A stretch of 64,000 nt of DNA. Source: Knoellia flava TL1. Lineage in GTDB: Bacteria; Actinomycetota; Actinomycetes; Actinomycetales; Dermatophilaceae. Position numbers and translations under genes: made by a program. The notes beneath the pieces were generated by a model that was given only the letters and a program-made list of their open reading frames with translations, ran no database searches and was not told where the DNA came from. Positions 1-8,800 of the stretch are shown piece by piece. The DNA lies in the NCBI RefSeq assembly GCF_000768675.1, contig NZ_AVPI01000014.1, positions 1 to 64,000 of the forward strand, written 5' to 3'. Position 1 is the first letter of the stretch. Each line of letters starts with the position of its first letter.

Positions 1-2
1 CG

Positions 3-116
3 ACACCTCCGCCACCGCCAGGGGCGTCGGCCCCGCCACCCCCACCGGGCCAGCCGTCGTCGACAGGTCCCGACGGGGGCACCCCGCCGCCCCCGCCCCC
101 GCCCAGCTGGACCTGA
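3..116 (+). CDS. C-terminal end of a proline-rich protein (5' part outside window)
   Basis: The frame is open from the window edge to a TGA at 114-116. It encodes about 37 residues made almost only of Pro, Gly, Ser, Thr and Ala, including runs of five to seven prolines and the ending PSWT. Such tails are common on actinobacterial secreted or membrane-anchored proteins. No domain is visible, so no function can be given. It converges on the GntR gene that ends 22 bases further on. The other two forward frames are also open or nearly so, which lowers confidence. Confidence 0.45.
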   Translation, partial: TPPPPPGASAPPPPPGQPSSTGPDGGTPPPPPPPSWT

Positions 117-137
117 GCCGGCCGCGGCCGCGAGAGG

Positions 138-878
138 TCAGCGCTCGTCGACCATGAGGTCGATCGTGTAGTCCTCGGCGCGGTAGATGTGGTCGCCGTA
201 CTCGACCGCCGCACCCGAGCCGTCGAAGGCCATCCGCGTCATCGTGAGCACGGGCGCTGTGCCGCGGATCCGCAGGTGCCGGCGTTCGGCGGGGTTGGGC
301 ATCCGCGCCGAGATCGACTGGTGCGCGACGACCGCGTGCACGCCGCGAGCGCGCAACGCGGCATACAGGCCGGTCGCCTCGAGCTCGTCGCGCGAGATGT
401 CGCCGTATGCCGGCGGCAGCCAGTTCCGCATGACCGCGAGCGGTGCGTCCCCCGCGAGTCTCAGGCGGACGATGGCGAGGAGTGGCGTGTCGGCCGGAAG
501 GTCGAGGGCTGCGGCTGCGGACTCGTCGACGACGGTGTCGTGCTCGAGGAGCTTCGTCCGAGGCGCCCGGCCCTCGCGGGAGAGGTCGTCGTAGAGGCTG
601 CTGAGCGCCACCCGGCGGTGGACCTTGCGGTTGGCGACCGTCGTGCCGAGGCCGCGACGACGCACGAGCAGGCCCTTGTCGACCATCTCCTGGATGGCTC
701 GCCGCACCGTCGGCCGCGACAGCGAGAGGCGCTGTGCGAGGGCGACCTCGTTCTCGAACGGGTCGCCGGGCTGGAGGCGGCCGTCGGTGATCGCGGCGCA
801 GAGCTGCTCGGACAGCTGGTGGTAGAGCGGGACCGGCGAGGTCCGGTCGATGCTCACGTCCACGAGCTGTGCCGTCAT
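138..878 (-). CDS. GntR family (HutC/UTRA) transcriptional regulator, probable regulator of the inositol operon
   Basis: A 246-residue repressor-type protein. A winged helix-turn-helix of the GntR family lies at about residues 14-80, with the recognition segment LSRPTVRRAIQEMVDKGLL at 53-71. A UTRA effector-binding domain (about 95-238) contains the usual hydrophobic strands and the closing YRAEDYTIDL. It is transcribed divergently from the iol operon, sharing an 89-bp intergenic region that holds a 10-bp palindrome. By position it most likely senses an inositol catabolite and controls the operon; the ligand is inferred. It is not the LacI- or DeoR-type IolR known from other bacteria, so the symbol is left blank. 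Confidence 0.9.
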   Translation of the reverse strand: MTAQLVDVSIDRTSPVPLYHQLSEQLCAAITDGRLQPGDPFENEVALAQRLSLSRPTVRRAIQEMVDKGLLVRRRGLGTTVANRKVHRRVALSSLYDDLSREGRAPRTKLLEHDTVVDESAAAALDLPADTPLLAIVRLRLAGDAPLAVMRNWLPPAYGDISRDELEATGLYAALRARGVHAVVAHQSISARMPNPAERRHLRIRGTAPVLTMTRMAFDGSGAAVEYGDHIYRAEDYTIDLMVDER

Positions 879-910
879 GCGTGGAAGGCTAGCGAAGCGG
901 AGGGCAAATG

Positions 911-936
911 ACCATATGTCCGGACAAAGGTTGACA
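911..936. promoter_or_regulatory. Divergent iol promoter/operator region
   Basis: The gap between the GntR gene and the first iol gene contains the perfect 10-bp palindrome TGTCCGGACA (917-926), then a consensus-like -35 hexamer TTGACA (931-936). No convincing -10 hexamer is visible 16-18 bases further on. The palindrome is a reasonable binding site for the adjacent GntR protein, but this rests on position and symmetry only. Confidence 0.5.
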
Positions 937-967
937 GGAGGGCGAGCGGAGCGGAACAGTTCTCGGC

Positions 968-1996
968 ATGAGGATCGGACTGGCCGGTGTGGGCCGCATC
1001 GGCGCCTTCCACGCGAGCACCCTCTCCGGGCTCGACGCCGTCGACGAGGTGGTCGTCGCCGACCTCGACTCCTCGCTCGCCGAGCGCGTCGCCACCGAGC
1101 AGGGCCTGCGCCACGCGCCTGACATCGACACCCTCCTCGGCTCCGGTCTCGACGCCTTCGTCGTCACGACGGCGACCACGGCGCACGCCGCGCTGCTGCG
1201 GCAGGCGCTCGCGGCCGGCATACCGACGTTCTGCGAGAAGCCGGTCGCTGCCACGCTCGACGAGACGATCGCGCTCACCGAGCTGAGCGAGGCGACCGAC
1301 ACCCCCGTGCACATCGGCTTCCAGCGGCGGTTCGACGCCGGCTACCGGCGCGCGCAGGCCGCCGTCGCGTCGGGCGAGCTCGGCACGGTCCACGCCCTGC
1401 GCGCGCTCACCCACGACCAGGAGCCGCCGCACGCGGCCTACATCCCGACCAGCGGCGGCATCTTCCGCGACTGCTCGGTGCACGACTTCGACATCGTCCG
1501 GTTCGTCACCGGCCACGAGGTGGCGACCGTCTATGCCACCGGCGAGAACAAGGGTGCCGACTTCTTCGGCGCGGCCGGCGACGTCGACACCGCAGCCGCG
1601 GTCCTCACCCTCGACGACGGCACCCTCGTCACCGCGACGTCGACCCGCTACAGCGGCGGCGGCCACGACGTCCGCCTCGAGGTCATGGGGTCGGCGGGCA
1701 GCATCGCCGTCGGTCTCGACGACTCGCTCGCGCTGCGCTCGGCCGAGGAGGGCGTGACCTTCCCGGCCGGGCCGCCGCACCGCTCGTTCATGGAGCGCTT
1801 CCTCGCGGCCTACCGCGCCGAGCTCACGGCGTTCTGCGACGTCGCCGCGGGCCGCACCCCCAGCCCCTGCACGGTCCGGGACGCGCTCCAGGCTTTCCGC
1901 ACCGCCGAGGCGTGCGAGCTGTCGCGCGCCGAGCGCCGCGTCGTCGCCATGTCCGAGATCCCCGATGCACCCGTCCGAGCGAAGGCCACCGCATGA
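968..1996 (+). CDS. iolG: Inositol 2-dehydrogenase-like oxidoreductase (Gfo/Idh/MocA family)
   Basis: 342 residues. The N-terminal Rossmann fold has the dinucleotide-binding motif GLAGVGRIGAFHA (4-16). The family EKP motif follows at about residue 92, and the catalytic stretch DCSVHDFD is near 168-175, where His is the expected general base. The enzyme should oxidise myo-inositol or an isomer to the inosose with NAD+, the first step of inositol catabolism. It is the first gene of an eight-gene operon and ends in an ATGA overlap with a 21-codon reading frame. A second family member lies later in the operon, so the isomer specificity of each is uncertain. Confidence 0.88.
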   Translation: MRIGLAGVGRIGAFHASTLSGLDAVDEVVVADLDSSLAERVATEQGLRHAPDIDTLLGSGLDAFVVTTATTAHAALLRQALAAGIPTFCEKPVAATLDETIALTELSEATDTPVHIGFQRRFDAGYRRAQAAVASGELGTVHALRALTHDQEPPHAAYIPTSGGIFRDCSVHDFDIVRFVTGHEVATVYATGENKGADFFGAAGDVDTAAAVLTLDDGTLVTATSTRYSGGGHDVRLEVMGSAGSIAVGLDDSLALRSAEEGVTFPAGPPHRSFMERFLAAYRAELTAFCDVAAGRTPSPCTVRDALQAFRTAEACELSRAERRVVAMSEIPDAPVRAKATA

Positions 1997-2065
1997 GCAC
2001 CCCACGAAGTTCCTCCCCCGCTTCGCTCCTCCAGATACTTCGTGGGGACCCCGCATGAGCACCCC
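1989..2065. repeat. 62-bp direct duplication of a start junction enclosing an inverted repeat
   Basis: The 15-bp sequence CCGCATGAGCACCCC occurs at 1989-2003 and again at 2051-2065, exactly 62 bases apart. Between them lies an inverted repeat with 11-bp arms, CCCCACGAAGT (2000-2010) and ACTTCGTGGGG (2037-2047), around a 26-base loop rich in C and T. The arrangement looks like a small palindromic insertion flanked by a duplicated target that includes the iolE start codon. Confidence 0.7.
1993..2058 (+). CDS. 21-codon reading frame bridging iolG and iolE
   Basis: A tiny frame starts at the ATG overlapping the iolG stop (ATGA, 1993-1996). It ends at a TGA that overlaps the iolE start (ATGA, 2055-2058), encoding MSTPRSSSPASLLQILRGDPA split over an inverted repeat. 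Both junctions have the same 4-base overlap used elsewhere in this operon. Its likely role is to carry ribosomes across an inserted hairpin so that iolE stays translationally coupled. Whether the peptide itself matters is unknown. It may simply be a by-product of the duplication described at the same place. Confidence 0.4.
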   Translation: MSTPRSSSPASLLQILRGDPA

Positions 2066-3026
2066 GACCCCGACCGCCACCGACCGCGCCCCGCTCGCCG
2101 AGCGCATCGCCGGCGCCCCCATCTCGTGGGGCGTGTGCGAGGTCCCGAACTGGGGCCACCAGCTCGACCCCGACACCGTGCTGCGCGAGATGCGCGAGGT
2201 GGGGATCGTCGCGACCGAGTTCGGGCCCGACGGGTTCCTGCCCGACGAGCCGGTCGCCAAGGCCGAGGTCCTCGACGGCGCGGGGCTCAGGGCCGTCGGC
2301 CAGTTCGTGCCCGTCGTCCTGCACGACCCCGGCCACGACCCGCTGCCCGAGGTCGAGACCGCGATGGAGGCACTCACCGTCGCCGGTGCGACCACCGTCG
2401 TCATCGCTGCCGCGACCGGCGTCGAGGGCTACGACGCCCGCCCGCAGCTCGACGACGCCCAGTGGGACACGCTCCTGCAGAACCTCGACCTCATCACCGC
2501 GGGCGCCGAGGCGCGCGGGCTCACCGCGACCCTTCACCCGCACGTCGGCACCCTCGTCGAGTCCGGCGAGGAGACAGAGCGAGTCCTCGCCGGCTCCCGG
2601 ATCGGGCTCTGCCTCGACACCGGCCACCTCCTCATCGGCGGCGGCGATCCCGTGGCCATCGCGCGCAGCCACCCCGACCGCATCGGCCACGTCCACCTCA
2701 AGGACGTCCGGCTCGACGTCGCCGACCGCGTGCGCTCCGGCGACCTCGCCTACACCGAGGGGGTCGCCGAAGGCATGTACGTCCCGCTGGGGGAGGGTGA
2801 CGTCAACGTCGCCGCGATCGTCGGCTCGCTCGAGGACGCGGGGTATGCCGGGTGGTACGTCCTCGAGCAGGACACCATCCTCACCGGCCCGCCGTCGCAG
2901 ACCGGGGTCGACCCGCTGGCGGACGTGCGGACCTCTCTCGACTTCGTCCGCAGCGTCCGCAACTCTGGGGGCCAGGGCGTCACCTCGCCGGACGCAAGCG
3001 GGACCACGGGGCGCAGCGATGGGTGA
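2055..3026 (+). CDS. iolE: Inosose dehydratase / sugar phosphate isomerase-epimerase (IolE-like)
   Basis: 323 residues starting at the ATG of MSTPTPTATDRAPLAERIAG. An upstream in-frame start at 1965 would run through iolG and the inserted repeat and is not used here. The fold is the xylose-isomerase-like (AP endonuclease 2) TIM barrel. ISWGVCEVP near the start is typical of IolE, and the metal-site segments LCLDTGHLLIGG and GHVHLKDVR are present. It should dehydrate scyllo-inosose to 3D-(3,5/4)-trihydroxycyclohexane-1,2-dione, the substrate of IolD. It overlaps iolC by 8 bases. Confidence 0.9.
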   Translation: MSTPTPTATDRAPLAERIAGAPISWGVCEVPNWGHQLDPDTVLREMREVGIVATEFGPDGFLPDEPVAKAEVLDGAGLRAVGQFVPVVLHDPGHDPLPEVETAMEALTVAGATTVVIAAATGVEGYDARPQLDDAQWDTLLQNLDLITAGAEARGLTATLHPHVGTLVESGEETERVLAGSRIGLCLDTGHLLIGGGDPVAIARSHPDRIGHVHLKDVRLDVADRVRSGDLAYTEGVAEGMYVPLGEGDVNVAAIVGSLEDAGYAGWYVLEQDTILTGPPSQTGVDPLADVRTSLDFVRSVRNSGGQGVTSPDASGTTGRSDG

Positions 3027-3993
3027 GCGCACGGCATACGACCTCGTGGCGATCGGGCGCACCGGCGTCGACATCTATCCGCTCCAGCACGGCGTCGGGC
3101 TCGAGGACGTCTCGACCTTCCAGAAGTTCCTCGGTGGCAGCGCGACCAACGTCGCCGTCGCCGCCGCCCGGCACGGCCGCCGGGTGAGCCTGGTGACGAA
3201 GGTGGGGCCGGACGCGTTCGGGCGCTACGTGCGCGCGGAGGCGGAGCGGCTCGGGATCGACCCGGTCCACATCACCGCGATCGACGGTGCGCCCGGGCGG
3301 GTACCGCCGACGCCGGTGACGCTGTGCGAGGTGCACCCGCCGGACGACTTTCCCCTGACCTTCTATCGCTACCCGACCGCGCCGGACCTGCTCGTCGAGC
3401 CCACCGACGCGATCCTCGACGACGTCCGCGACGCCCGCGTGCACTGGTCGACGGTGACCGGACTCTCCCAGGAGCCCTCTCGCGCAACGCACTTCACGCT
3501 GTGGGAGGAGCGCGGGCGGCGCGAGCACACGATCCTCGACCTCGACTACCGGCCGATGTTCTGGGACTCCGCCGCCGAGGCCACGGCCCAGGTCGAGCGC
3601 GCCCTGGAGCACGTGACAATCGCCATCGGCAACCGCGAGGAGTGCGAGGTCGCCGTCGGCGAGACCGACCCGCAGCGCGCCGCCGACGCCCTGCTCGACC
3701 GTGGGCTCGAGCTCGCCGTCGTCAAGCAGGGGCCGCGCGGCGTGCTCGCCGCCACCCGCGACGAGCGGGTCGAGGTCGCGCCCTTCCCCGTCGAGGTCGT
3801 CAACGGCCTCGGCGCCGGCGACGCCTTCGGTGGCGCCTTCGTCCACGGGCTGCTCTCGGGCTGGGACCTGCGCCGGGTCGTCGAGTTCGCCAACGTCGCC
3901 GGGGCCATCGTCGCCGGACGGCTCGAGTGCTCGACCGCCATGCCGACGACCGACGAGGTCGAGGACGCCCTGCGACCGGTGGGGAGCGTCTGA
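3019..3993 (+). CDS. iolC: 5-dehydro-2-deoxygluconokinase
   Basis: 324 residues, PfkB/ribokinase family. The N-terminal substrate motif GGSATNVAVAAARHG is at about 38-52. The ATP/anion-hole motif GLGAGDAFGGAFVHG, with the catalytic Asp, is at about 263-277. It phosphorylates 2-deoxy-5-keto-D-gluconate from the IolB step. The ATG at 3019 overlaps the end of iolE, and the stop shares one base with the next start, so translation is coupled on both sides. Length and motifs match stand-alone IolC, not the IolC-DUF2090 fusion seen in some proteobacteria. Confidence 0.93.
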   Translation: MGERTAYDLVAIGRTGVDIYPLQHGVGLEDVSTFQKFLGGSATNVAVAAARHGRRVSLVTKVGPDAFGRYVRAEAERLGIDPVHITAIDGAPGRVPPTPVTLCEVHPPDDFPLTFYRYPTAPDLLVEPTDAILDDVRDARVHWSTVTGLSQEPSRATHFTLWEERGRREHTILDLDYRPMFWDSAAEATAQVERALEHVTIAIGNREECEVAVGETDPQRAADALLDRGLELAVVKQGPRGVLAATRDERVEVAPFPVEVVNGLGAGDAFGGAFVHGLLSGWDLRRVVEFANVAGAIVAGRLECSTAMPTTDEVEDALRPVGSV

Positions 3994-4871
3994 TGGACGT
4001 CGCCGAGCTGACCCGCGTCCGCGCCACCGACCCCGGCCGCATCGCCAAGGCCTGGGGCGAGCGCCGTCGCCGCCCGCTCGTCGCCGACGACGGCCGGATG
4101 CTCCTCGTCGCCGCCGACCACCCGGCGCGAGGCGCCCTCGGCGTGCGCGGCGACGCCACCGCCATGGCCAGCCGCAGCGACCTGCTCGACCGGCTCGTCA
4201 CCGCCCTCGCGCGCCCCGGCGTCGACGGCGTGCTCGGCACCCCCGACGTCCTCGACGACCTCATGCTGTTGGGCGCGCTCGACGACAAGGTGGCCATCGG
4301 GTCGATGAACCGCGGCGGACTCCAGGGCGCGGTCTTCGAGCTCGACGACCGGTTCACCGCCTACACGGCGGGCGAGCTCGCCGCCCGCGGCATCGACGGC
4401 GGCAAGATGCTCACCCGCATCTGCCTCGGGGACCCCGGGACGGCCGCGACCCTCGAGGCCAGCGCCGCCGCGGTGACCGACCTCGCCGCCCACGGTCTCA
4501 TGGCGATGGTCGAGCCCTTCCTCTCCGTCGTCGAGGACGGACGGGTGCGCAACCTCCTCGACCCCGACTCGACGATCGCCTCGATCGCCATCGCGAGCGG
4601 GCTCGGCGCGAGCAGCGCCCACACCTGGCTCAAGCTCCCCGTCGTCGACGACCTCGCCCGGGTCATGGACGCGACGACGCTGCCGACCCTGCTCCTCGGC
4701 GGCGACCCGCAGGGGGACCCGCACGACACGTATGCCGCGTGGTCCGACGCGCTGTCGCTCCCGTCGGTCTCCGGTCTCGTCGTGGGGCGCGCCCTGCTCT
4801 ACCCGCCCGACGGCGACGTCGCCGCGGCCGTCGACATCGCTTCTGGCCTCGTGCACGGAGGTGGGTCGTGA
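3993..4871 (+). CDS. Cgl0159-family (beta/alpha)8 aldolase-like protein
   Basis: 292 residues of the Cgl0159 family, found between iolC and iolB in actinobacterial inositol operons. The sequence alternates short helices and strands as in class I aldolases, with ADHPARGALGV near residue 45 and KLPVVDDLARVM near 215 as likely active-site segments. By position it should cleave 2-deoxy-5-keto-gluconate-6-phosphate to dihydroxyacetone phosphate and malonic semialdehyde, the step done by IolJ in Bacillus. That reaction is inferred from context. It ends in a GTGA overlap with iolB. Confidence 0.85.
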   Translation: MDVAELTRVRATDPGRIAKAWGERRRRPLVADDGRMLLVAADHPARGALGVRGDATAMASRSDLLDRLVTALARPGVDGVLGTPDVLDDLMLLGALDDKVAIGSMNRGGLQGAVFELDDRFTAYTAGELAARGIDGGKMLTRICLGDPGTAATLEASAAAVTDLAAHGLMAMVEPFLSVVEDGRVRNLLDPDSTIASIAIASGLGASSAHTWLKLPVVDDLARVMDATTLPTLLLGGDPQGDPHDTYAAWSDALSLPSVSGLVVGRALLYPPDGDVAAAVDIASGLVHGGGS

Positions 4872-5776
4872 GCCCCTCGGGCTATGGCGCCGACAACGAT
4901 CGCTGGTTCCGCCCCTTCGGGACGCTCGACGACGGCGAGTTCCAGGTGGCCGTCACGCCGACCGCGACCAACCCGGTCGAGGGCTGGCGGCACACGACCC
5001 TGCGGGTGGCTTGGCTCGGGGAGAACGGGCACGTCGAACACGACACCGGGGACGAGGAGCTCGTGGTCGTGCCGTTGTCGGGCTCGGTGACTATCGAGGT
5101 GTCGGGCGGCGACCCGATCTCGCTCGACGGTCGGGCGAGCGTCTTCGAGGGGCCGAGCGACACGGCATACCTGCCGCGGCAGCGCACGATCACGGTGCGC
5201 AACAGCGGAACCGGCCCGGCCCGGGTCGCGCTCTGCGGCGCCCGCGCGAGCACGGACCGCGAACCCCGTCGCATCGCTCCCGACGAGGCGGTCCCCGAGG
5301 CGCGCGGCGCGGGCAACGCGAGTCGCGAGGTGCGGGCGTTCGGCCTCCCGCCGGTGCTCGACGCCGACGCGATCCTTGTCTGCGAGGTCATCACGCCGGC
5401 CGGCAACTGGAGCTCGTGGCCGCCGCACAAGCACGACGAGGACCGGCCCGGGGTGGAGTCCGAGCTCGAGGAGATCTACTACTTCGAGACGCGCTCGACC
5501 GATGCCCGCGGCACCGACCCGGTGGGCTACCAGCGCGTCTACGGCACCGGCGAGCGGCCCATCGACGTGCTCGCCGAGGTGCGCTCCGGCGATGTCGTGC
5601 TCGTCCCCCACGGGTGGCACGGACCGGCGATGGCCGCGCCCGACGCCGACCTCTACTACCTCAACGTCATGGCCGGGCCCGGCACCGAACGGGCTTGGCT
5701 CATCACCGACGACCCGGCGCACGCATGGGTGCGCGAGACGTGGACCGAGACGACGCACGGGAGTGCAGATGACTGA
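4868..5776 (+). CDS. iolB: 5-deoxy-glucuronate isomerase
   Basis: 302 residues from a GTG start that overlaps the preceding stop. Two cupin-like halves are visible. The second carries the metal-binding pattern WPPHKHDED followed by LEEIYYFE, as in KduI/IolB isomerases. It converts 5-deoxy-D-glucuronate to 2-deoxy-5-keto-D-gluconate for IolC. The length is normal for the family. The last codons overlap the iolD start by 8 bases. Confidence 0.93.
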   Translation: MSPSGYGADNDRWFRPFGTLDDGEFQVAVTPTATNPVEGWRHTTLRVAWLGENGHVEHDTGDEELVVVPLSGSVTIEVSGGDPISLDGRASVFEGPSDTAYLPRQRTITVRNSGTGPARVALCGARASTDREPRRIAPDEAVPEARGAGNASREVRAFGLPPVLDADAILVCEVITPAGNWSSWPPHKHDEDRPGVESELEEIYYFETRSTDARGTDPVGYQRVYGTGERPIDVLAEVRSGDVVLVPHGWHGPAMAAPDADLYYLNVMAGPGTERAWLITDDPAHAWVRETWTETTHGSADD

Positions 5777-7712
5777 GACCGTGCGGCTCACGGTGGCGCA
5801 GGCGACGATCCGGTTCCTCGGCCAGCAGTGGTCCGAGCGCGACGGCGAGCGGCAGCGGCTCTTCGCCGGGTGCCTCGGCATCTTCGGGCACGGCAACGTC
5901 GCCGGGATCGGGCAGGCGCTGCTGCAGGAGGAGCTGGCGGCGACGGATGCCGGCCGCAGCGCTGACCTGCCCTACGTCCTCGTCCGCAACGAGCAGGCGA
6001 TGGTGCACACGGCCGTCGGCTACGCCCGCCAGCAGGACCGACTGAGCACGTGGGCGTGCACGGCGTCGGTCGGACCGGGCTCGACGAACATGCTCACCGG
6101 GGCGGCGCTCGCGACGATCAACCGGATCCCGGTCCTGCTGCTCCCGTCGGGCACCTTCGCGACGCGCGTCTCGGCCCCGGTGCTTCAGGAGCTCGAAGCA
6201 CCGTATGCCGGTGACGTCACCGTCAACGACGCCTTCCGCCCGCTGTCGCGCTTCTTCGACGAAGTGGTGCGGCCGGAGCAGCTGCCGTCGGCGCTGCTGT
6301 CGGCGATGCGCGTCCTCACCGACCCGGCGGAGACCGGCGCGGTGACCATCTCGCTGCCGCAGGACGTGCAGGCCGAGGCGTTCGACTGGCCCGTCGAGCT
6401 CTTCGCCGAGCGGGTGTGGCACGTGGCGCGGCCGGTGCCCGAGCCGTCGCGGGTCGTGGCCGCGGCCGACGTCATCCGGTCGGCGCGCAAGCCGCTGGTC
6501 GTCGCTGGTGGTGGCGTGCACTACTCGGGTGCCGAGGACGCGCTCGCCGAGTTCGCCTCTGCCACAGGGATTCCCGTCGCCGAGACGCAGGCGGGCAAGG
6601 GGTCGCTGCTCCACGGGCACGCGCAGCTCGTCGGCGCGGTTGGCTCGACCGGCACGACGGCGGCCAATGCGCTCGCCGCCGACGCCGACGTCGTCATCGG
6701 CGTCGGAACCCGCTGGTCCGACTTCACGACGGCCTCGCGGACTGCCTTCGCGCGCAACGGAGTTCGCTTCGTCAACGTCAACGTCGCCGCTTTCGACGCG
6801 GGCAAGCAGTCGGGTCTCTCGGTCGTCGCCGACGCCCGTGAGGCGCTCACCGCGCTCACCGCGGAGCTGGCCGGCTGGTCGGTGTCCGACACCTACCGCA
6901 AGCGGCAGGGCACCCTGTGGCGCCGGTGGGACAAGGCCGTGGCGACGGCATACGAGCCGCCTGCGTCGGTCACCGACGCGCTCGCGGAGGGTCTGCTCAC
7001 CCAGGCGTCCGTCATCGGCGCCGTCAACGAGCTGAGCGACCCGCGCGACGTCGTCCTCTGCGCGGCCGGGTCGATGCCCGGTGACCTGCACAAGCTGTGG
7101 CGGGTGCGCGACCGGAAGGGCTACCACGTCGAGTACGGCTACTCCTGCATGGGCTACGAGGTGCCCGCGTCGATCGGGATCAGGCTCGCCGACCCGACGC
7201 GCGACGTCTTCGCGATGGTCGGCGACGGCGGCTACCTCATGATGCCGACCGAGCTCGTCACCGCCGTCCAGGAGCGGGTCAAGGTCGTCGTCGTCCTCGT
7301 CCAGAACCACGGCTTCCACTCCATCGGGTCGCTGTCGGAGGGGTTGGGGTCGCAGCGTTTCGGCACGGCCTACCGGATGCGCGGCGAAGGCTCGCACCGG
7401 CTCGACGGGGACGTCCTGCCCGTGGACCTCGCGGCCAACGCCCGCAGCCTCGGCGCGCACGTCATCGAGGTCCACTCCCGCGATGAGCTGGCCGACGCGA
7501 TCGCTGCCGCCAAGGCGTGGCCGAGCGACGGCGGACCGGTCGTCATCCACGTCGAGACCGACCCGCGGGTCTTCGCGCCCGACAGCGAGAGCTGGTGGGA
7601 CGTGCCGGTCGCCGAGGTGAGCGAGCTCGCCTCGACGCAGTCGGCTCGCGCTGGGTACGACAAGAACAAACAGGACCAACGCTCGTTCCTGGCACCGGGG
7701 GAGCGGTCGTGA
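5769..7712 (+). CDS. iolD: 3D-(3,5/4)-trihydroxycyclohexane-1,2-dione acylhydrolase
   Basis: 647 residues, a thiamine-diphosphate enzyme of the acetolactate-synthase superfamily that opens the ring of the IolE product. The N-terminal pyrimidine-binding domain includes VLVRNEQAMVHTAVGYARQQ (Glu is the cofactor-activating residue). A central domain follows. The C-terminal domain has the GDGG...N pattern that binds the diphosphate and Mg2+ (GDGGYLMM, then QNHGFHSIG about 30 residues later). The ATG at 5769 lies inside the iolB tail, and the stop overlaps the next GTG start. Length and motifs are as expected. Confidence 0.95.
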   Translation: MTETVRLTVAQATIRFLGQQWSERDGERQRLFAGCLGIFGHGNVAGIGQALLQEELAATDAGRSADLPYVLVRNEQAMVHTAVGYARQQDRLSTWACTASVGPGSTNMLTGAALATINRIPVLLLPSGTFATRVSAPVLQELEAPYAGDVTVNDAFRPLSRFFDEVVRPEQLPSALLSAMRVLTDPAETGAVTISLPQDVQAEAFDWPVELFAERVWHVARPVPEPSRVVAAADVIRSARKPLVVAGGGVHYSGAEDALAEFASATGIPVAETQAGKGSLLHGHAQLVGAVGSTGTTAANALAADADVVIGVGTRWSDFTTASRTAFARNGVRFVNVNVAAFDAGKQSGLSVVADAREALTALTAELAGWSVSDTYRKRQGTLWRRWDKAVATAYEPPASVTDALAEGLLTQASVIGAVNELSDPRDVVLCAAGSMPGDLHKLWRVRDRKGYHVEYGYSCMGYEVPASIGIRLADPTRDVFAMVGDGGYLMMPTELVTAVQERVKVVVVLVQNHGFHSIGSLSEGLGSQRFGTAYRMRGEGSHRLDGDVLPVDLAANARSLGAHVIEVHSRDELADAIAAAKAWPSDGGPVVIHVETDPRVFAPDSESWWDVPVAEVSELASTQSARAGYDKNKQDQRSFLAPGERS

Positions 7713-8800
7713 GCCCCGCCCTGCGGGTCGGCGTCGTCGGCGTCGGGATCATGGGCGCCGACCACGCCGAGCGGCTCGCCCGGCGCACCGCCCGGGCCGA
7801 GCTCGTCGCCGTCGCGGACCCCGACGAGGTGCGTGCCAAGGAGCTCGCCTCGCGCCACGACGGCGTGTGGTCGACCGGTGACGCCCTCGAGCTCATCACC
7901 TCCGACGAGGTCGATGCGGTCGTCCTCGCCTCGCCCGGGTTCGTCCACGAGGAGCAGGTGCTCGCCTGCCTCGCCGCCGGCAAGCCGGTGCTCTGCGAGA
8001 AGCCGCTGACGATGGACTCGGAGTCGTCGCTGCGCGTCGTCCGGGCGGAGCGCGAGGCGACCGAGCGGTTCGGTCGGTCGCTCGTGCAGGTCGGGTTCAT
8101 GCGCCGCTTCGACCCTGAGTACGCGCGGCTGCGTGCGGTGCTCACCGACGGCTCGCTCGGCCGGACACTCCTGCTGCACAACGTCCACCGCAACGCCTCG
8201 GTCCCCAACGCCGACTTCCGCTCCGAGATGATCGTGCGCGACAGCCTCGTCCACGAGGTCGACGTCGCCCGCTTCCTCTTCGGCGAGGAGGTCGTCGCCA
8301 TCCAGGTCCTCTCACCGGCGCCGACGTCGCTCGCCGCCGAGGGCGTCATCGACCCGCAGGTCGCGATCTTCACGATGGCCGGCGGCGGCATCGTCACCAA
8401 CGAGGTGTTCGTCAACAGCCAGGTCGGCTACGAGGTCCGGTGCGAGGCCGTCGCCGAGCGCGGCTCCGTCGTCATCGGCCGGCCCTCGTCTGGCGCATAC
8501 TCCACCTCGCTCGGGACCTCCGGCGCCGGGCAGTGGGGCGGCAGCGTCCCGGCGGACTACCGCGAGAGGTTCGCCACGGCATACGACCTCGAGGTCCAGG
8601 CCTGGGTCGACTCGGTCCACGCGGGCACCTCGGTCGGCCCAACGGCGTGGGACGGCTACGCCGCGACCGCCGTCTCGACCGCGGGCATGGCCTCGCTCGC
8701 CTCGGGTGAGCGCGTCACCGTCGACCTCGTCGACCCCAGCACCCTCGCCGGACCGACAACGCAGACCCACCACGCATCCAGCACGAAGGAACCGTCATGA
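7709..8800 (+). CDS. Second Gfo/Idh/MocA-family dehydrogenase of the inositol operon
   Basis: 363 residues from a GTG that overlaps the iolD stop. Motifs are GVVGVGIMGADHAERL at the N-terminus, LCEKPLTM near 95, and DSLVHEVDVARFLFGEE with the catalytic His near 175. It is only distantly similar to the first dehydrogenase, so this is not a recent duplication. Actinobacterial inositol loci often carry several such enzymes for myo-, scyllo- or D-chiro-inositol; which isomer this one uses cannot be read from the sequence. The stop overlaps the mmsA start in ATGA. Confidence 0.87.
   Translation: MSPALRVGVVGVGIMGADHAERLARRTARAELVAVADPDEVRAKELASRHDGVWSTGDALELITSDEVDAVVLASPGFVHEEQVLACLAAGKPVLCEKPLTMDSESSLRVVRAEREATERFGRSLVQVGFMRRFDPEYARLRAVLTDGSLGRTLLLHNVHRNASVPNADFRSEMIVRDSLVHEVDVARFLFGEEVVAIQVLSPAPTSLAAEGVIDPQVAIFTMAGGGIVTNEVFVNSQVGYEVRCEAVAERGSVVIGRPSSGAYSTSLGTSGAGQWGGSVPADYRERFATAYDLEVQAWVDSVHAGTSVGPTAWDGYAATAVSTAGMASLASGERVTVDLVDPSTLAGPTTQTHHASSTKEPS

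Noticed and set aside
1965..2054. An upstream in-frame start for iolE
   Set aside because: It would add 30 residues encoded by the end of iolG and the inserted repeat. Homologues start near ISWGVCEVP, and the ATGA overlap at 2055 fits the operon style.
875..2404. A 509-codon minus-strand open frame opposite iolG and iolE
   Set aside because: Low-complexity translation with no domain. The plus strand encodes two recognised enzymes in an operon.
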